DNA of 64,000 nt from Caulobacterales bacterium (GCA_019510435.1 JAEKKJ010000007.1:230873-294872); one strand, 5' to 3'; counted from the stretch's first letter, positions 8,123-15,613 are shown. A program made the numbers and translations. The notes: generated by a model from the sequence alone, not told the origin.

Positions 8123-9043
8123 GTGCTCAATGAACTGACTGTGTTTGTAAAAGCCGTGGAGCTGAAGAGCATCTCGGCCGCGGCGCGCCACCTGCGCCTG
8201 TCGGCCGCCGCCGCCAGCCACCGGATCCTGCAGCTGGAAGAGCAGATGGGAGTGCGGCTGCTCAACCGGACCACCCGCAGCCTGCAGCCCACCGAGGCGG
8301 GCGTGACGTTCTACGAGCACGCGCTGGAGGTGCTGGACGCCGTCGAGCGCGCCGAAAATAGCATGGCCACCGCCAGCGGCGCGCCAACCGGCACGCTGCG
8401 GGTGACGGCGCCCCTGGGGTTCGGGCGCCGCCTGCTGGCGCCGCTCGTCTCGGAATTCCACGACCTCTATCCGCGGGTGGAGATCCGCCTGCGCCTGTCG
8501 GACCACGTGATCGACCTGCTGTCCGAGTCCGTGGACGTGGCCGTGCGCATGGCCGCCCTGCCGGACTCCAGCCTGATGGTCCGCAAGATCGCCGAATGCA
8601 CGCGGGTCCTGTGCGCCTCGCCCGCCTACCTCGAGCAGCACGGGCGGCCGAACGAGCCGGACGACCTGATGCGCCACAACTGCCTCTTGCTACGCTATCC
8701 CGGCAACCTGCAGTCCCGTTGGCCGCTCACCACGCCGGCGGGGCCTCGCAGCCTGCTGGTGCGGGGCAAGTTCGACGCCGACGACGGCGACGTCCTGACC
8801 CAGTGGGCGCTCCAGGGCGCCGGCATCGCGCTGAAGCCCTATTGGGAGGTGGCCGACCACCTGCGCCGCGGCGAGCTGGAGATCGTGCTGCCCGACTGCC
8901 CGCCGGAGTCGGTGAGCCTGGCGCTGCTCTATCCGCACAAGCACCTCTTGCCGGCCCGTGTGCGGCTGTTCGCCGACTTCCTGGTCGAACGCACGCGGCT
9001 GCTCATCGAGCGGCCGGTGCGCAGCGCGGCCGTGGCCGCCTGA
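8123..9043 (+). CDS. LysR-family transcriptional regulator
   Basis: Protein of 306 residues. The N-terminal winged helix-turn-helix (residues 1-60) has the typical pattern VKAVELKSISAAARHLRLSAAA and LEEQMGVRLLNRTTRS. A LysR substrate-binding domain follows (about 90-295), with GTLRVTAPLGFG and VDVAVRMA as in the CrgA/DsdC-like branch. The start is GTG at 8123 with AGGGGG 6 bases upstream; the longer open frame is not expected to be translated. It lies amid the operons that share the upstream element at 2172, 6439, 9071, 11627, 12725 and 14005. LysR proteins usually bind around -65, where those elements sit, so this is my leading candidate for their activator. That link is inference. Confidence 0.92.
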   Translation: MLNELTVFVKAVELKSISAAARHLRLSAAAASHRILQLEEQMGVRLLNRTTRSLQPTEAGVTFYEHALEVLDAVERAENSMATASGAPTGTLRVTAPLGFGRRLLAPLVSEFHDLYPRVEIRLRLSDHVIDLLSESVDVAVRMAALPDSSLMVRKIAECTRVLCASPAYLEQHGRPNEPDDLMRHNCLLLRYPGNLQSRWPLTTPAGPRSLLVRGKFDADDGDVLTQWALQGAGIALKPYWEVADHLRRGELEIVLPDCPPESVSLALLYPHKHLLPARVRLFADFLVERTRLLIERPVRSAAVAA

Positions 9044-9070
9044 GGGCCGTCGCTGCCTGAGGTCTGTAGG

Positions 9071-9090
9071 CGACCGCGTTTGAAACTGAT
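9071..9090 (+). promoter_or_regulatory. Copy E (half element) and -10 of the permease gene
   Basis: CGACCGCGTTTGAAACTGAT retains the TTGAAA-N-TGAT half of the element but not the GCTTCC half. Exactly 48 bases after the first T of TTGAAA lies GCTACC (9128-9133), giving a predicted leader of about 20 bases to the 9160 start. The same spacing occurs for copies C and D. Confidence 0.45.
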
Positions 9091-9159
9091 TGCGGGGATT
9101 CGGCCGCGGGGATGGGCGCTGCGCCCCGCTACCGTCAGGCGGTGAACCGGAGAGCCGCC

Positions 9160-10506
9160 ATGCTGCAGATGTCGCCCAAGTCCGAGGTGGTCCATCCCGT
9201 GGACCAGGTCCCGCCGCCGCGGCAGCTGGCGGTGCTGGGCCTGCAGCACGTCCTCGTCATGTACGCCGGCGCCGTGGCCGTGCCGCTGATCGTCGGCCAC
9301 GCGCTGGGCCTGGCGGCGGGCGACATCGCCTTCCTGGTCAGCGCCGACCTCTTCGCCTGTGGACTGGCCAGCCTGGTGCAGTCGCTGGGGCTTCCAGGCT
9401 TCGGCGTGCGCCTGCCGGTGATGATGGGCGTGACCTTTGCCTCGGTGGCGCCGATGCTGGCCCTGATCGCCGCGGGCAAGGCGGCCGGAGCGCCCCAGGC
9501 GCAGACGCTGCAGGTGATCTACGGCTCGGTCATCGCCGCGGGTGTGTTCGGCGTCGCGGCCGCGCCGCTGATCGGGCGGATGGCCAGGCTGTTTCCGCCG
9601 GTGGTGACCGGGACGGTGATCCTGACCATCGGCATCAGCCTGATGCGCATCGGGATCGACTGGGCCGCCGGTGGCCAGGCCTCGGCGCCGGACTACGGCG
9701 CGCCGGCGAACCTCGGGATCGCGGCCTTCGTGCTGGTCGCCATCCTGGGGCTCATGCGCTTCGCCCAGGGCTTCCTGCGCAACATCGCCGTGCTGGTGGG
9801 CCTGGCGCTCGGCGTCGGGCTCTGCCTGGGCCTGGGCCGCATGAGCCTGGACGCGGTGGCCCAGGCGCCCTGGCTGCGGCTGGTGGGGCCGTTCCACTTC
9901 GGCCTGCCGCGCCTGGAGCTGGTCCCGGCGGCGACCATGTGCCTGGTCATGCTGGTGGTGATGATCGAGTCCTTCGGCATGTTCATGGCCCTGGGGGCGA
10001 TGGTCGGCCGGCCGCTCGACACCCGCACCCTGGCGAACGGGCTGCGTGCGGACGGGTTGGGCGCCATCCTGGGCGGCGTGTTCAACACCTTCCCCTACAC
10101 CTCCTTCTCCCAGAACGTGGGCCTGGTGGGGGTCACGGGCGTCACCTCGCGCTACGTCTGCGCCGCGGGCGGGGCGATCATGCTGGCCCTCAGCGTCAGC
10201 CCGAAGCTGGGCGCCCTGGTGGCGGCCGTGCCGCCGGCCGTGCTGGGGGGCGCGGGCCTGGTGATGTTCGGCATGGTGCTGGCGACCGGCGTGCGGGTGC
10301 TGTCCGAAGCCGATCTGGCCGCCGATCGCCACAACGCGCTGATCGTCGCCGTCTCGGTGGGGCTGGGCATGATCCCGGTGGTGTCGGACAAGTTCTTCCA
10401 GGCCATGCCGGCGGCGCTCGGGCCCCTGCTGCACAGCGGCATCCTGCTGGCGACCCTGGCCGCCGTGGCCCTGAACCTGGCCTTCAACGGCCTGAAGGCC
10501 CGATAG
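9160..10506 (+). CDS. NCS2-family nucleobase (xanthine/urate-type) permease
   Basis: Inner-membrane transporter of 448 residues with about 12-14 helices. Helix 1 carries the QH motif (LGLQHVLVMYAG), and the family signature QNVGLVGVTGVTSRY is present; both are typical of purine NCS2 transporters that use a proton gradient. The start at 9160 has GGAG 7 bases upstream; an earlier in-frame ATG (9112) lies upstream of the predicted transcription start. Transcribed alone, convergent with the GlcG/HbpS gene. Why a nucleobase permease sits in this locus is unclear. Xanthine or urate is the family's usual substrate but cannot be decided from sequence. Confidence 0.9.
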   Translation: MLQMSPKSEVVHPVDQVPPPRQLAVLGLQHVLVMYAGAVAVPLIVGHALGLAAGDIAFLVSADLFACGLASLVQSLGLPGFGVRLPVMMGVTFASVAPMLALIAAGKAAGAPQAQTLQVIYGSVIAAGVFGVAAAPLIGRMARLFPPVVTGTVILTIGISLMRIGIDWAAGGQASAPDYGAPANLGIAAFVLVAILGLMRFAQGFLRNIAVLVGLALGVGLCLGLGRMSLDAVAQAPWLRLVGPFHFGLPRLELVPAATMCLVMLVVMIESFGMFMALGAMVGRPLDTRTLANGLRADGLGAILGGVFNTFPYTSFSQNVGLVGVTGVTSRYVCAAGGAIMLALSVSPKLGALVAAVPPAVLGGAGLVMFGMVLATGVRVLSEADLAADRHNALIVAVSVGLGMIPVVSDKFFQAMPAALGPLLHSGILLATLAAVALNLAFNGLKAR

Positions 10507-10563
10507 CAGAGGGCCGGCGAGCTTGCGCCCGCCGCCCCTCAACGGCTCCGGAACGAGGAAGTT

Positions 10564-11073
10564 TTAGAGCCGGTCCTTGATCTTCGCCACGGCGGCCATG
10601 GCGCAGACGTCGTCCTTGTCGCCACCCGGCGCGCCGCCGACGCCGACGGCGCCGATCAGCTCACCGCCCGAGAACAGCGGCTGGGCGCCGGCCCGGGCCA
10701 TGACGGTGGTGTCGGCCGCGAGCTTGGCGGCGAGGTCGGTGTCGCTCTTGGCCATCTCGGCCAGGTCGGCGGTCGACTTCTTGTAGGCGATGGTGGCCAG
10801 GGCCTTCTTGGTCGAGGAGGTCACGCCCATGGCGCGGACGCCGTCGGCGGCCAGCAGGACTTTCGGCACCCCGGCCGCGTCCAGCACGCTCACCGAGACC
10901 TTGTAGCCATTGGTGGTGCAGGTCGCGAGGGCGGCCTGGGCGGCTTCCAGCGCCAGGGCGGCCGAGGGGCCCTTCGCCGGCGGCGGGGGCGGCGTCGGCG
11001 GCGCGGTCTGGGCCGTGGCGGCCGATGCGGCGCCGAGCGCCAGGCCAAGGGCCAGGAGGGTGTTGCGGATCAT
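10564..11073 (-). CDS. GlcG/HbpS-family exported protein
   Basis: Protein of 169 residues: a signal peptide (to about residue 21), a proline-rich linker, then one GlcG/HbpS domain. That domain shows ALEAAQAALATC, VSVLDAAGVPKVLLAADGVRAM, KKALATIAYKKST and GGELIGAVGVGGA. Streptomyces HbpS binds heme and other members are enzymes' partners, so heme binding is possible but unproven here. The start at 11073 has TGGAGA upstream; the upstream extension of the frame lacks a signal sequence. It follows the DUF6152 copy 2 gene by 80 bases on the same strand and is probably in the same operon. Confidence 0.88.
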   Translation of the reverse strand: MIRNTLLALGLALGAASAATAQTAPPTPPPPPAKGPSAALALEAAQAALATCTTNGYKVSVSVLDAAGVPKVLLAADGVRAMGVTSSTKKALATIAYKKSTADLAEMAKSDTDLAAKLAADTTVMARAGAQPLFSGGELIGAVGVGGAPGGDKDDVCAMAAVAKIKDRL

Positions 11074-11153
11074 TCGGGTCTCCAGAGGGCAAGGGTCATC
11101 GTCCGGCCGCGGACACTCCGCGGCCGTCATCGGCCTCACCGCGCGCGGCGAGG

Positions 11154-11549
11154 TCAGTAGTCGTGGTCGCTGAGGCTGTGGCCGTCCTGCAGGTCGACCT
11201 TCAGCACGAAGCCGGCTGCCGAGCCGTCCTTCATCGGGTGCATGGTCAGGTTGATCTTGTCGCCGGGCTTGAAGGTTGTGCTGGTCCAGCCCTTACGGGC
11301 CAGGATGTTGATGCTGGAGCATTCGATGCTCCACTCCGTGGTCTTGCCCGCAGGTCCCGGCGCGATCACCTGGATCCAGCCGTGCGGGTTCATCCACTTG
11401 AACTCCTTCACCGTGCCCGCCAGCGGCACGACCTTGGCGTGGTCGAACATGGCCGCCGAGTGGTGCGCGGACGCCGGGGCTGCGAACATCAGGCCGTTCA
11501 CGAGCAGGGCGCAGAGAGCGGCGAGGCCGCCGGGCCGGACGCGTTTCAT
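11154..11549 (-). CDS. DUF6152-family secreted protein (copy 2)
   Basis: Protein of 131 residues; the signal peptide ends PASA at residue 28, again leaving mature HH (HHSAAMFDHAK). It shares GTVKEF, NPHGW, ECSSINILARKGW and HPMKDGS with the other copies. It ends in a short acidic tail (SLSDHDY). It heads a transcript with the GlcG/HbpS gene. The promoter is well marked: element copy C (11627-11648) and TATACT (11581-11586), giving about 25 bases of leader. Confidence 0.87.
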   Translation of the reverse strand: MKRVRPGGLAALCALLVNGLMFAAPASAHHSAAMFDHAKVVPLAGTVKEFKWMNPHGWIQVIAPGPAGKTTEWSIECSSINILARKGWTSTTFKPGDKINLTMHPMKDGSAAGFVLKVDLQDGHSLSDHDY

Positions 11550-11580
11550 CTGCCTTGCATCTCCGCTTTGTACGCTGGCG

Positions 11581-11648
11581 AGTATAGGGACCGCACCGAG
11601 CGCCGCGACGCCTGAGGTGAAGCAGGACTTTCAATGCGGATGGAAAGC
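11581..11648 (-). promoter_or_regulatory. Copy C of the locus-wide element with -10 TATACT
   Basis: On the minus strand GCTTTC (11648-11643), 8 bases, TTGAAAGTCC, beginning 8 bases after the stop of the DUF6644 gene. It also forms a dyad CTTTC-N10-GAAAG. The -10 hexamer TATACT (11586-11581) starts 48 bases after the first T of TTGAAA. No -35-like hexamer is present at the usual distance, which suggests activator dependence. Confidence 0.65.
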
Positions 11649-11655
11649 TGGCGCC

Positions 11656-12147
11656 TCACGCGAGGAAGCCGATCCAGCGGCCGCTGGCCACCACCACCAC
11701 CCAACAGGCGAGGGAGACCAGCCCGGCGATGCGCGCTGACCGGGGCGGCTTGGCGGCCGCGTCCCAGGTCGCAGCGTCCTTCAGCCCCAGGCCGTGGAAC
11801 AGCGCCATGTTCAGCCCGGCGGCCGCCATGGCGACGAACTTCAGCTGGAACGCCGGATTGGCCGCATAGGTGGTCGCCGAGGACGAGAAGAGCAGGAACC
11901 CCGTGACCAGGGCGACCGCAAAGGCGGTCCAGGCGCAGGGCACGGCGTCGGCCAGCAGCCGGCGCAGGCTGGCGCTGTGCGCGCGGCCCCCCAGCAGGCG
12001 CAGGTCCATCAGGAACACGACGCCCACCACGATCACCACGGCCAGGACGTGGACGCACTCGATCGCCGGAAACAGGAAGGTCCCTTCGCGGATCGCCTGG
12101 GCGAAGGGCTGGGCCTCCAGGGCGGCCAGAAGGGGCTGCAGCGTCAT
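11656..12147 (-). CDS. DUF6644-family membrane protein (copy 1)
   Basis: Inner-membrane protein of 163 residues with about four helices. Helix 1 contains a buried histidine (IECVHVLAVVIVVGVVFLMDL), and another histidine lies near helix 3 (MALFHGLGLKD); the C-terminus is GRWIGFLA. The adjacent gene encodes a clear paralogue of the same length. Membrane histidines in a small helical bundle resemble heme b or copper sites such as those of CopD-like proteins. I infer that only as a possibility. The gene begins 10 bases after the paralogue's stop, with GAGGG upstream. Confidence 0.82.
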   Translation of the reverse strand: MTLQPLLAALEAQPFAQAIREGTFLFPAIECVHVLAVVIVVGVVFLMDLRLLGGRAHSASLRRLLADAVPCAWTAFAVALVTGFLLFSSSATTYAANPAFQLKFVAMAAAGLNMALFHGLGLKDAATWDAAAKPPRSARIAGLVSLACWVVVVASGRWIGFLA

Positions 12148-12157
12148 TCCGAAGCCC

Positions 12158-12649
12158 TCACGTGACCGCGTAGGCGATCCAGCGCCCCGCGAAGATGATC
12201 GCCACCCAGATCGCCAGCGAGCCGCCGGCCATCACCCGCAGCGCGATCCGCCGCGCGCCGGGCGTCCAGAACTCGGCATCGTGGCGCAGCGGCAGGTGGA
12301 TCGCCGTCGCCAGCGCCAGGGCCGCGATCAGCATCGCCATCTTCAGCAGGAACACCGGGTTCTCCAGCGACCGCTTCGGCTCCCCGACAATCAGGGTCGC
12401 GCCGGAGATCAGCAGCACCAGCAACGCCGCGCCGATCCGCGGCGCATAGTGGCGGGAGAAGCGCGCCATCGGCTCGCCGCCGCCCACCGCGCCCAGGGCG
12501 CGCAGGTTGGTCATCAGAATCGCCGACATCACCACCGCGATGGCTAGGATGTGGACGGTCTGGACCGCGGGCGTGATCCAGCCGTGGGCGCCGATGCCCT
12601 CGCTCACCGGGGTATCGGCCAGCCAACTCACGAAGCCGTCGACGCTCAT
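12158..12649 (-). CDS. DUF6644-family membrane protein (copy 2)
   Basis: Inner-membrane protein of 163 residues, paralogous to the 11656-12147 product. It has the same helix 1 histidine pattern (VQTVHILAIAVVMSAILMTNLRALG), histidines near helix 3 (AIHLPLRHDAEF), and the ending GRWIAYAVT. The equal length and adjacency point to a tandem duplication. It is the first gene of a two-gene operon preceded by element copy B, with about 26 bases of leader predicted. Function unknown; linkage with DUF6152 genes is seen here on both sides. Confidence 0.82.
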   Translation of the reverse strand: MSVDGFVSWLADTPVSEGIGAHGWITPAVQTVHILAIAVVMSAILMTNLRALGAVGGGEPMARFSRHYAPRIGAALLVLLISGATLIVGEPKRSLENPVFLLKMAMLIAALALATAIHLPLRHDAEFWTPGARRIALRVMAGGSLAIWVAIIFAGRWIAYAVT

Positions 12650-12681
12650 GACGCTACCCTTGAACCTGCGTTCGGGCTGAG

Positions 12682-12749
12682 AGTGACCGCCGCGGCGGGC
12701 CCCGTCGACCGGGCCCGTTTCCCCATCACTTTCAAAGCGGATGGGAAGC
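12682..12749 (-). promoter_or_regulatory. Copy B of the locus-wide element with candidate -10
   Basis: Minus strand GCTTCC (12749-12744), 8 bases, TTGAAAGTGAT, 9 bases after the stop of DUF6152 copy 3. At the standard spacing lies GTCACT (12687-12682), a weak -10. A GC-rich inverted repeat (CGGGCCC...GGGCCCG) follows the element. Confidence 0.6.
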
Positions 12750-12757
12750 CGGCGGCC

Positions 12758-13129
12758 TCACATCTTGTCCTTGAGCACCGCGCCGGCCGGCGTCGTCACC
12801 CGCACCATCAGGGCGATATGGCTGCCGTCCTTCATCGGGTGGACGACCATCTCGACCTTGTCGCCGGCCTTCAGGGAGGCGCTGGACCAGCCGTGGCGGC
12901 CGATGATGTTGGGGCTCGAGCACTCCACGCTCCAGGGCTCCGGCTGGCCGCCCGCGTCCACCGCCACGAAGTCGATCATGACGTGCGGGTTCTTCCAGCT
13001 GTAGCTCTTCACCGTCCCGGTCAGGGGCGTGTACTTGCTGTTGTCGTACATGTTGAAGGCGTGGTGGGCCGAGGCTGCGCCCGCCAGGGCGAGGCCGACC
13101 GCGAGCGCCGCGAGGCCGATGCGGGTCAT
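12758..13129 (-). CDS. DUF6152-family secreted protein (copy 3)
   Basis: Protein of 123 residues. The signal peptide ends AASA at residue 21 and the mature chain starts HHAFNMYDNSK, nearly identical to copy 1. It shares GTVKSYSW, NPHVM, ECSSPNIIGRHGW and HPMKDGS. ATG at 13129 overlaps the stop of the upstream 13126-13947 gene (ATGA), so translation is coupled. The gene pair repeats the order seen at 6554-7781, implying duplication of a two-gene module. Confidence 0.87.
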   Translation of the reverse strand: MTRIGLAALAVGLALAGAASAHHAFNMYDNSKYTPLTGTVKSYSWKNPHVMIDFVAVDAGGQPEPWSVECSSPNIIGRHGWSSASLKAGDKVEMVVHPMKDGSHIALMVRVTTPAGAVLKDKM

Positions 13130-13947
13130 TTGCGGTCTCCGATCTTGGCGGCGGGGTCGTTGGCGTAGCGCTCTGACCAGCCCGCCGCGTCCACCTCGCA
13201 GGCGTATTCCCAGAGCTCGGCGTCCGCCGGCAGGCGCTCGTAGTGGGTGGTCACGGTGTAGGGCTTGGTCAGCAGGGCGGGGTCGGTGAAGGTCATCTCG
13301 TCGGCCAGCATCTTGCCGCCGGGGGCCAGGCTCAGCCGCTCCACGATATGGGTCGCGCCCGACGGCGTCTGGCTGCGCGGCACGTGGCTGATGCGGTCGT
13401 TGAGCAGGGTGGTGTCGACGACCAGCACCGCGCCTTCCCAGTGGCCGATCGAGTGGCCGTTCCAGCCCGGCTCGGCATCGGCCGTGTGGCTCGTGCGGCC
13501 GAGGTAGATGCTGCGCGCCAGCGGGCTGTTCTCGGAGATCATGGTCACCCGCCCCGGGCTCTCCAGGATCTCCAGGGCGAACTCGTTCATCATGAAGCGG
13601 GGCATGCCGATGGGCAGGCACTTGAGCGCGTGCTCGGACAGGACCTTGCCCTGTTCCTCGGTGGCCTTGCGCGCGGCAAGCGCGGCGGCCTCGGCCTGGG
13701 GCGTCAGCGACGGGCGCTCATCGCGGCCATAGTCGTCGGCCTTCAGAATCCACATGCCCGTGATGGAGGGGCCCGTGATGGAGGGGCTGGTGATGGAGGG
13801 CTTGGCGCCGGCGTGCGGAGCCGCGAGCGCTGCACCACCCGCAGCCAGCCCCAAGACCGCGCCAAGCGCGGCGGCCGTCCAGCCGGCGGTCCGCCGCCCG
13901 CGCTCCGTCCAGCTTTCCCGGATCACCCGCCCGCGCTCCCCTTGCAT
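13126..13947 (-). CDS. Secreted protein of unknown function, paralogue of the 6554-7375 gene
   Basis: Protein of up to 273 residues with a hydrophobic export signal (TAAALGAVLGLAAGGAALAA). A short repeated linker (three PSIT units) and the family core follow: GMWILKADDYG, LKCLPIGMPRFM, LEILESPGRVTMISE, NGHSIGHWEGAVLVVDT. ATG at 13947 would lie only ~7 bases from the predicted transcription start and lacks a ribosome site. A GTG at 13926, preceded by GGGGAG, is an attractive alternative. It is coupled to DUF6152 copy 3. No enzymatic motif recognised. Confidence 0.82.
   Translation of the reverse strand: MQGERGRVIRESWTERGRRTAGWTAAALGAVLGLAAGGAALAAPHAGAKPSITSPSITGPSITGMWILKADDYGRDERPSLTPQAEAAALAARKATEEQGKVLSEHALKCLPIGMPRFMMNEFALEILESPGRVTMISENSPLARSIYLGRTSHTADAEPGWNGHSIGHWEGAVLVVDTTLLNDRISHVPRSQTPSGATHIVERLSLAPGGKMLADEMTFTDPALLTKPYTVTTHYERLPADAELWEYACEVDAAGWSERYANDPAAKIGDRK
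13756..13800. repeat. Three tandem 15-base repeats inside a coding sequence
   Basis: Units GCCCGTGATGGAGGG, the same again, and GCTGGTGATGGAGGG. On the minus strand they encode PSIT-S/G pentapeptides between the signal peptide and the conserved domain of the 13126-13947 protein. The repeat is in frame, so copy-number change would alter linker length, not the reading frame. Confidence 0.9.
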
Positions 13948-13960
13948 CAAGTCGACGCAA

Positions 13961-14028
13961 GGCTAGCGGCGTGGCCGCGGCTAGCTACCGGCCGTGGGCC
14001 GGCAGCACTTTAAAGCCAAACGGGAAGC
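13961..14028 (-). promoter_or_regulatory. Copy D of the locus-wide element with -10 CTAGCC
   Basis: Minus strand GCTTCC (14028-14023), 8 bases, TTTAAAGTGCT, 24 bases after the stop of the UrcA-family gene. The -10 CTAGCC (13966-13961) begins 48 bases after the first T of TTTAAA. A hairpin CCGGCC-CAC-GGCCGG lies between them. Confidence 0.6.
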
Positions 14029-14051
14029 TGGGTTTGTCTGTTCGCCCCCGT

Positions 14052-14384
14052 TCACTCCCCCCGGGCGACCGGCCGGCTGGCCTCTGCCGGCGCCGTGGCC
14101 CCGAACCCGGGCACGCTGCGGTCCAGGGCCGCGACGGTCCGCTGCAGGACCTTGGCCGCGCAGGCCTGGTCCGCCTGGGTGATCCGCGGATTCGCCGAGT
14201 TGGTGTCGCACACCGCGGCCGCGGCCGCGCGGAGCTGGCTGTAGAACTTGGCCACGTCGGCGGGGTTCTTGAAGTCGACCCCGACCAGGCTCACCGACTG
14301 GGTGGGCGGGGTTTCGGCGAGCGCGGCTGTGCCGGTCAGGCTCAGGGCGGCGGCCGCGGCAACGACCAAACGAATTGTCAACAC
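14052..14384 (-). CDS. UrcA-family protein
   Basis: Small exported protein of 110 residues with a signal peptide (to about residue 23). An UrcA-type domain follows, with VSLVGVDFKNPADVAKFYSQLRAAAAAVCD and a second cysteine in QACAAKVLQRTV; the two cysteines may form a disulfide. UrcA proteins are common in Caulobacterales and Sphingomonadales and lack a known function. The start is GTG at 14384, decided by a strong AAGGAGG 5 bases upstream. Confidence 0.85.
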   Translation of the reverse strand: MLTIRLVVAAAAALSLTGTAALAETPPTQSVSLVGVDFKNPADVAKFYSQLRAAAAAVCDTNSANPRITQADQACAAKVLQRTVAALDRSVPGFGATAPAEASRPVARGE

Positions 14385-14489
14385 TGGATCCTCCTTCGCG
14401 CCCGAAAATCACGGCCCATGCCTTCTGGGTGAGCAGGGTGCTCGTGCGAACGCTGGAGCGAAGGTTCTCCTCGGTTGTTGAGAAGTCAA

Positions 14490-14507
14490 GTATTCGACGT
14501 CGAATAC
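14490..14507. promoter_or_regulatory. Perfect 18-base palindrome upstream of the UrcA gene
   Basis: GTATTCGACGTCGAATAC is a perfect palindrome about 105 bases upstream of the UrcA-family start. It lies between that gene and the 3' end of iolG. This is a likely binding site for a dimeric regulator, identity unknown. Confidence 0.55.
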
Positions 14508-14632
14508 GGGACGAGACCCGCTTCAAATCCCCGGCAAACGGCTGATTACTAGCCTGCAATATTGCCTATTTCTTGAGCAGTCTTTGATCGGGACCTGACG
14601 CAGCGCGCCCGGAGGGGCCGCGACGCCGCGCG

Positions 14633-15613
14633 TCAGGGCCGCACGGGCCGTCCGGTCTTCATCGACTCTGCGGCCGCCTCGGCGAGGGCGAGGGCCGCGA
14701 GACCGTCGGCATAGGTGATTTCGGGTTGCGCCGCGCCGTCCAGGATGTCGGCGAAATGGGCCATCTCGGCGCGGTAGGCCGCCGCATAGCGGTCCAGGAA
14801 GAAGTTCTGGAAGCGGTCGGCCCGGGCGCCGGCTTCGGTCCAGACCTGGACCGTGCTCTCGGTGACGTTGTCGGCGCGGATCAGGCCGCCCTCGCCATAG
14901 GCCTCGATCCTCTGGTCGTAGCCGAAGCCGGAGCGGCGGCTGTTGGCGATGACGCAGAGCTTGCCCGAGGCGGTCTTCAGCAGGGTGCGGGCGGTGTCGA
15001 CGTCGCCGGCCTGGCCGATCGCCGGATCCACCAGGCAGCTGCCCCAGGCGAACACCTCGGTCGGCTCCTCGCCCAGCAGCCAGCGGGCCATGTCGAAGTC
15101 GTGGATCGCCATGTCCTTGAAGAGGCCCCCGGAGACCTTCACGTAGCTGATCGGCGGCGGGCCGGGGTCGTTCGAGGTGATCTGCACACTCTCCAGCCCG
15201 CCCACCGTTCCGGCGTCGAGGCTGGCCTTCAGGGCGCGGAAACTGGGGTCGAAGCGGCGGTTGAAGCCGAGAAACAGGCGCGCGCCGCGCAGGCTGGCGG
15301 CGGCGGCGCGGGCGCGGGCCAGATCCATGTCGATCGGCTTCTCGCAGAACACTGCCTTCCCCTCCGCGTGGGCGCGCAGGCAGTAATCGAGGTGGGTGTC
15401 GGTGGAACTGGCGATGATGACCCCGTCCACGGACGGATCGCCCAGCACGGTGTCGAGATCGGCGATCCGGCCCCCCAGGTCGCGGCTGACCGCCTCGGCG
15501 TTGTCCGCCACGGGATCGACCACATGGCTCAGCGCCAGGCCGGGATGGGCGGCCACGTTGGCGGCGTGGATGCGGCCGATGCGGCCCGCGCCGATCAGGG
15601 CGATGTTGTGCAT
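14633..15613 (-). CDS. iolG: Inositol 2-dehydrogenase
   Basis: Oxidises myo-inositol to scyllo-inosose with NAD+, the first step of inositol catabolism. Protein of 326 residues in the Gfo/Idh/MocA family: N-terminal Rossmann motif GAGRIGRIHAANV, then the EKPID segment bearing the catalytic-domain lysine, then HDFDMARWL with the conserved histidine and aspartates. The start at 15613 has GGGAG upstream; the longer frame would place the operator inside the gene. Divergent from the RpiR regulator gene; the shared promoter region holds a perfect operator (15640-15653). Closely related scyllo-inositol dehydrogenases cannot be excluded by eye, but the operon context favours IolG. Confidence 0.92.
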   Translation of the reverse strand: MHNIALIGAGRIGRIHAANVAAHPGLALSHVVDPVADNAEAVSRDLGGRIADLDTVLGDPSVDGVIIASSTDTHLDYCLRAHAEGKAVFCEKPIDMDLARARAAAASLRGARLFLGFNRRFDPSFRALKASLDAGTVGGLESVQITSNDPGPPPISYVKVSGGLFKDMAIHDFDMARWLLGEEPTEVFAWGSCLVDPAIGQAGDVDTARTLLKTASGKLCVIANSRRSGFGYDQRIEAYGEGGLIRADNVTESTVQVWTEAGARADRFQNFFLDRYAAAYRAEMAHFADILDGAAQPEITYADGLAALALAEAAAESMKTGRPVRP

